Positions 61,529 to 64,000 of a stretch of DNA of 64,000 bases are shown piece by piece. The position numbers were made by a program, and so were the translations under genes. The stretch spans positions 1,984,001 through 2,048,000 of the forward strand of contig NZ_UFYA01000001.1 of the NCBI RefSeq assembly GCF_900447215.1, in the 5' to 3' direction. Below the pieces are notes generated by a model, which saw nothing but the letters and a program-made list of their open reading frames with translations, ran no database searches and was not told where the DNA came from. Positions within the stretch are counted from its first letter, which is position 1. Each line of letters begins with the position of its first letter. This stretch comes from Dermatophilus congolensis. GTDB taxonomy: Bacteria > Actinomycetota > Actinomycetes > Actinomycetales > Dermatophilaceae.

Positions 61529-63808
61529 GTGTCTGTCGAGACCACTCCCAGGGAGGCGGAGTTCGCCATCGCAGGGATGACGTGCGCGTCGTGTAGCTCT
61601 CGCGTGGAGCGCAAACTGAACAAGCTTGATGGGGTTGAGGCTTCGGTAAACCTCGCTACGGAGAGGGCTCATGTCACGTTTGGTGAGGGCGTGACGGTGG
61701 AGGAGCTGATTGAGGTAGTGGAGAAAACTGGTTATTCAGCGACTTTGCTTTCTGGGGATGCTGATGGCCAGGTGGGTGATTTTTCTGGTGTGGGCCAGGG
61801 CACGCCCGTTGATGTTTCGGCGGGCATGTTGATTGCCCCCGGTGGCAGTGTGTGGAAGCGGTTGTTTGTGGAGCCGTCGATGCAGACGCGTGCGGTGGTT
61901 GCGTTGGTGTTGGCGATTCCGGTGGTGGTGATTGCGATGGTGCCGCCGGTGATGGCGGCGTTGGGTGGGGTGCGCCCGTGGATGGAGTTGTTGTTGACGG
62001 CGCCGGTGTATTTCTGGGCGGCGTTCCCGTTCCATCGTTCGGCGGTGGTTAATGCCCGTCATGGTGGGACGACGATGGACACGTTGGTGTCGATTGGTAT
62101 TAGTGCGGCGTTTTGGTGGTCGTTTGTGGCGACGCTCTCGGGCGGAACGCAGCATATGTATTTTGAGACTGCTGCGGTGGTGACGGCATTTTTGTTGGTG
62201 GGTAGGTCGGTGGAGCAGAAGGCCAAGCATCGTGGCCAGTCTGCGCTGCGGTCGTTGTTGGAGTTGGGTGCGTGTGAGGTTTCGCTGTTGGTTCCTGATG
62301 GGGCGGGCAGTTATGCCGAGCGGCGTGCGGGGGTGGCTGAGTTGAAGCCGGGGATGTTGTTCCGGGTGCGCCCGGGTGAGAAGGTCGCCACCGATGGTGT
62401 GGTGGTTGATGGACGTAGTGCGGTGGATGCCTCGTTGGTGACGGGTGAGTCGATGCCGGTTGATGTGGTTGGTGGTGATGAGGTGACGGGTGGGACGTTG
62501 AATACCTCGGGCACGTTGGTTGTGCGGGCTACGCGGGTGGGGTCGGAGACAACGTTGGCGGCGATTACGCGTTTGGTGGAGCGGGCTCAGACGGGTAAGG
62601 CTCCGGTTCAGCGTCTTGCTGATCGGGTGTCGTCAGTGTTTGTGCCGGCAGTATTGGTGATTGCGGTTGTGACGTTGTTGGGGTGGCTTGGTACGGGGCA
62701 CCTGTTTACGGAGGCGTTGCAGGCTGCGGTGTCGGTGTTGGTGATTGCGTGTCCGTGTGCGTTGGGTTTGGCGACACCGACGGCGTTGTTGGTAGGTACG
62801 GGGCGTGGCGCGGAGATGGGGGTGTTGATTAAGGGGCCAGAGATTCTGGAGAGCACGCGTGCGGTGGATACGGTCGTGTTGGATAAGACCGGGACGGTGA
62901 CGTCTGGGTCGATGCATGTGACGGCTGTGGAGACTGCAGGGAAGTTGACGAAGACGGCTGCGTTGCAGGCTGCGGCGTCGGTGGAGGCTGGTAGCGAGCA
63001 TCCGGTTGCGGTGGCGATTGTGGAGGCGGCTAAGGAGCGTGGGGTTTCTCCGGTGGCGGCTTGTGATTTCACGGCATTGCCGGGTGCGGGTGCGCGGGCG
63101 GTTATCAAGGGCACGGAGGTGCTGGTTGGTAAGCCTGATTTGTTTGATGTGGTGCCAGATGAGTTAGCTGATGTGGGTGCTGGGGTGGCTGGCACGACAG
63201 TGTTTGTGGGGTGGGGTGGTAAGGCTCGTGCGACGGTGACGGTCACTGATGAGATGCGGGTGAGTACGCCTGCGGGTGTGGATCGGTTGCATGAGTTGGG
63301 TTTGGAGACGTATCTGCTGACTGGTGATAACGAGTTCACGGCGAAGTCGGTTGCGGCTGAGGCGGGGATTGCCTCAAGTAATGTGATTGCGGGGGTGCGT
63401 CCGGAGCAGAAGCATGCGGTGGTGCAGCGGTTGCAGCGGCAGGGCAAGGTTGTCGCGATGGTGGGTGATGGTGTTAATGATGCGGCGGCGTTGGCGCAGG
63501 CTGATTTGGGTTTGGCGATGGGGTCGGGCACTGATGTTGCGCGGGAGTCGGCCGATATTGTGCTGATGCGCACAGAGGTTGCTGCGGTGGCTGATGCGAT
63601 TGGTTTGTCGCGGCGAACGTTGATGATTATTAAGCAGAATTTGTTTTGGGCGTTCGCGTATAACGTGGTGGGTATTCCGTTGGCTGCGTTTGGTGAGTTG
63701 GACCCGATGTTTGCTGGTGGGGCGATGGCTGCGTCGAGTGTGATTGTGGTGATGAATTCGCTGCGGTTGCGTGCTTATGCGCGTGAGCGGGAGGCGGTTG
63801 TGGCGTAG
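61529..63808 (+). CDS. copA: Copper-exporting P1B-type ATPase
   Basis: A 759-residue membrane ATPase. One N-terminal HMA domain (GMTCASC, Cys19 and Cys22) is followed by eight helices. The helix-6 motif C-P-C-A-L-G-L-A-T-P, phosphorylation site D-K-T-G-T, T-G-D-N and G-D-G-V-N-D-A-A-A-L are all present. The A-Y-N in helix 7 and M-A-A-S-S in helix 8 define the Cu(I) (P1B-1) subtype. The GTG at 61529 has AAAGGA seven bases upstream; GTG 61511 would add six residues. Expression is probably shared with the chaperone. Confidence 0.93.
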   Translation: MSVETTPREAEFAIAGMTCASCSSRVERKLNKLDGVEASVNLATERAHVTFGEGVTVEELIEVVEKTGYSATLLSGDADGQVGDFSGVGQGTPVDVSAGMLIAPGGSVWKRLFVEPSMQTRAVVALVLAIPVVVIAMVPPVMAALGGVRPWMELLLTAPVYFWAAFPFHRSAVVNARHGGTTMDTLVSIGISAAFWWSFVATLSGGTQHMYFETAAVVTAFLLVGRSVEQKAKHRGQSALRSLLELGACEVSLLVPDGAGSYAERRAGVAELKPGMLFRVRPGEKVATDGVVVDGRSAVDASLVTGESMPVDVVGGDEVTGGTLNTSGTLVVRATRVGSETTLAAITRLVERAQTGKAPVQRLADRVSSVFVPAVLVIAVVTLLGWLGTGHLFTEALQAAVSVLVIACPCALGLATPTALLVGTGRGAEMGVLIKGPEILESTRAVDTVVLDKTGTVTSGSMHVTAVETAGKLTKTAALQAAASVEAGSEHPVAVAIVEAAKERGVSPVAACDFTALPGAGARAVIKGTEVLVGKPDLFDVVPDELADVGAGVAGTTVFVGWGGKARATVTVTDEMRVSTPAGVDRLHELGLETYLLTGDNEFTAKSVAAEAGIASSNVIAGVRPEQKHAVVQRLQRQGKVVAMVGDGVNDAAALAQADLGLAMGSGTDVARESADIVLMRTEVAAVADAIGLSRRTLMIIKQNLFWAFAYNVVGIPLAAFGELDPMFAGGAMAASSVIVVMNSLRLRAYAREREAVVA

Positions 63809-63829
63809 TTCTGGTGTGGGGTGGGGTGT

Positions 63830-64000
63830 TTATTTGGCGTTTTTTGCGTTTTGTTGATCAATTTCTTTATTGAGGGCTTCGCGTTGCTCTTTTGAGAGTT
63901 GTGAGATGAGTTGGGCGTTTTCTTCAACGGAGCGGGAGAGATATTCCTCGACGGTTCCTAGGGAGGGCGCGGAGGTGAATGCGGGTTTTTGAGGGAGGGG
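63830..64000 (-). CDS. C-terminal end of an unknown protein (start beyond window)
   Basis: Read from the minus strand, the frame is open from the window edge to TAA at 63830-63832, giving about 56 residues. They are polar and helical (TVEEYLSRSVEENAQLIS, then EQREALNKEIDQQ). No family can be set from this fragment. It converges on copA with about 20 bases between stops. Confidence 0.6.
   Translation of the reverse strand, partial: PLPQKPAFTSAPSLGTVEEYLSRSVEENAQLISQLSKEQREALNKEIDQQNAKNAK

Noticed and set aside
1-64000. CRISPR arrays, tRNA or rRNA genes, insertion sequences, prophage
   Set aside because: No regularly spaced repeats, no tRNA-like T-loop in gaps, and no transposase or integrase motifs were found by eye; a tRNA scan would be needed to be certain.

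Overview
The window is chromosomal DNA of a high-GC Gram-positive bacterium (Actinomycetota). This follows from GTG and TTG starts, many ATGA or GTGA overlaps, hairpin terminators without T-tracts, an IdeR/DtxR-type box, a CsoR-type copper operator, a cydABDC cluster, DUF4235, DUF4282 and DUF4921 proteins, and a PknG-type kinase. The gene set would suit Micrococcales, possibly a Dermatophilaceae-like genome, but this placement is a guess. No rRNA, tRNA, phage, insertion sequence or CRISPR array was recognised.

Layout. 1-5.5 kb: the end of an unknown gene, an MFS exporter, a small unknown gene, a heavily decayed DUF4921 (GalT-like) pseudogene and two divergent CPBP-type membrane proteases. 5.5-15.5 kb: mostly single genes (PhzF-like protein, DUF4235, an S51 peptidase homologue without its catalytic serine, polysaccharide deacetylase, AI-2E-type permease, epimerase-like protein, radical SAM/SPASM protein, a membrane protein coupled to a MobA-like gene, quinone reductase). 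15.5-19.1 kb: four coupled genes for two ABC-2 type transporters. 19.2-24.6 kb: pyruvate phosphate dikinase, M18 aminopeptidase and a lipoprotein. 24.7-27.6 kb: unknown genes, a CBS/BON protein and a second AI-2E-type permease. 27.9-30.8 kb: feoA-feoB plus a NifU-domain gene behind an IdeR-like box. 31.0-32.3 kb: ArgE-like deacetylase. 32.3-39.0 kb: a coupled Fbp/Afu-type ABC importer, an organophosphate:phosphate antiporter and a two-component system, together resembling a phosphorylated-substrate uptake island.

40.0-50.7 kb is the most unusual part: nine same-strand genes, most overlapping by a few bases, encoding TelA, a small unknown protein, an AAA+ ATPase, a four-helix membrane protein, a helical protein, a PknG-like kinase, a PP2C phosphatase, a VWA protein and an FHA protein. 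It has a kinase, a phosphatase, a phosphothreonine reader and a membrane component, so it looks like a complete Ser/Thr phosphorylation system. The kinase, phosphatase and FHA protein carry similar N-terminal zinc ribbons.

51.1-57.0 kb is cydABDC (cytochrome bd oxidase and its assembly exporter) behind a Rex-like site. 57.0-64.0 kb holds a secreted tripeptidyl-peptidase-type hydrolase, a DUF4282 protein, purB, a copper chaperone and copper ATPase pair behind a CsoR-like operator, and the C-terminal end of an unknown gene. Long blocks of the window also differ in strand base bias (G/T-rich versus C/A-rich top strand) regardless of gene direction, with changeovers inside argE and cydC.
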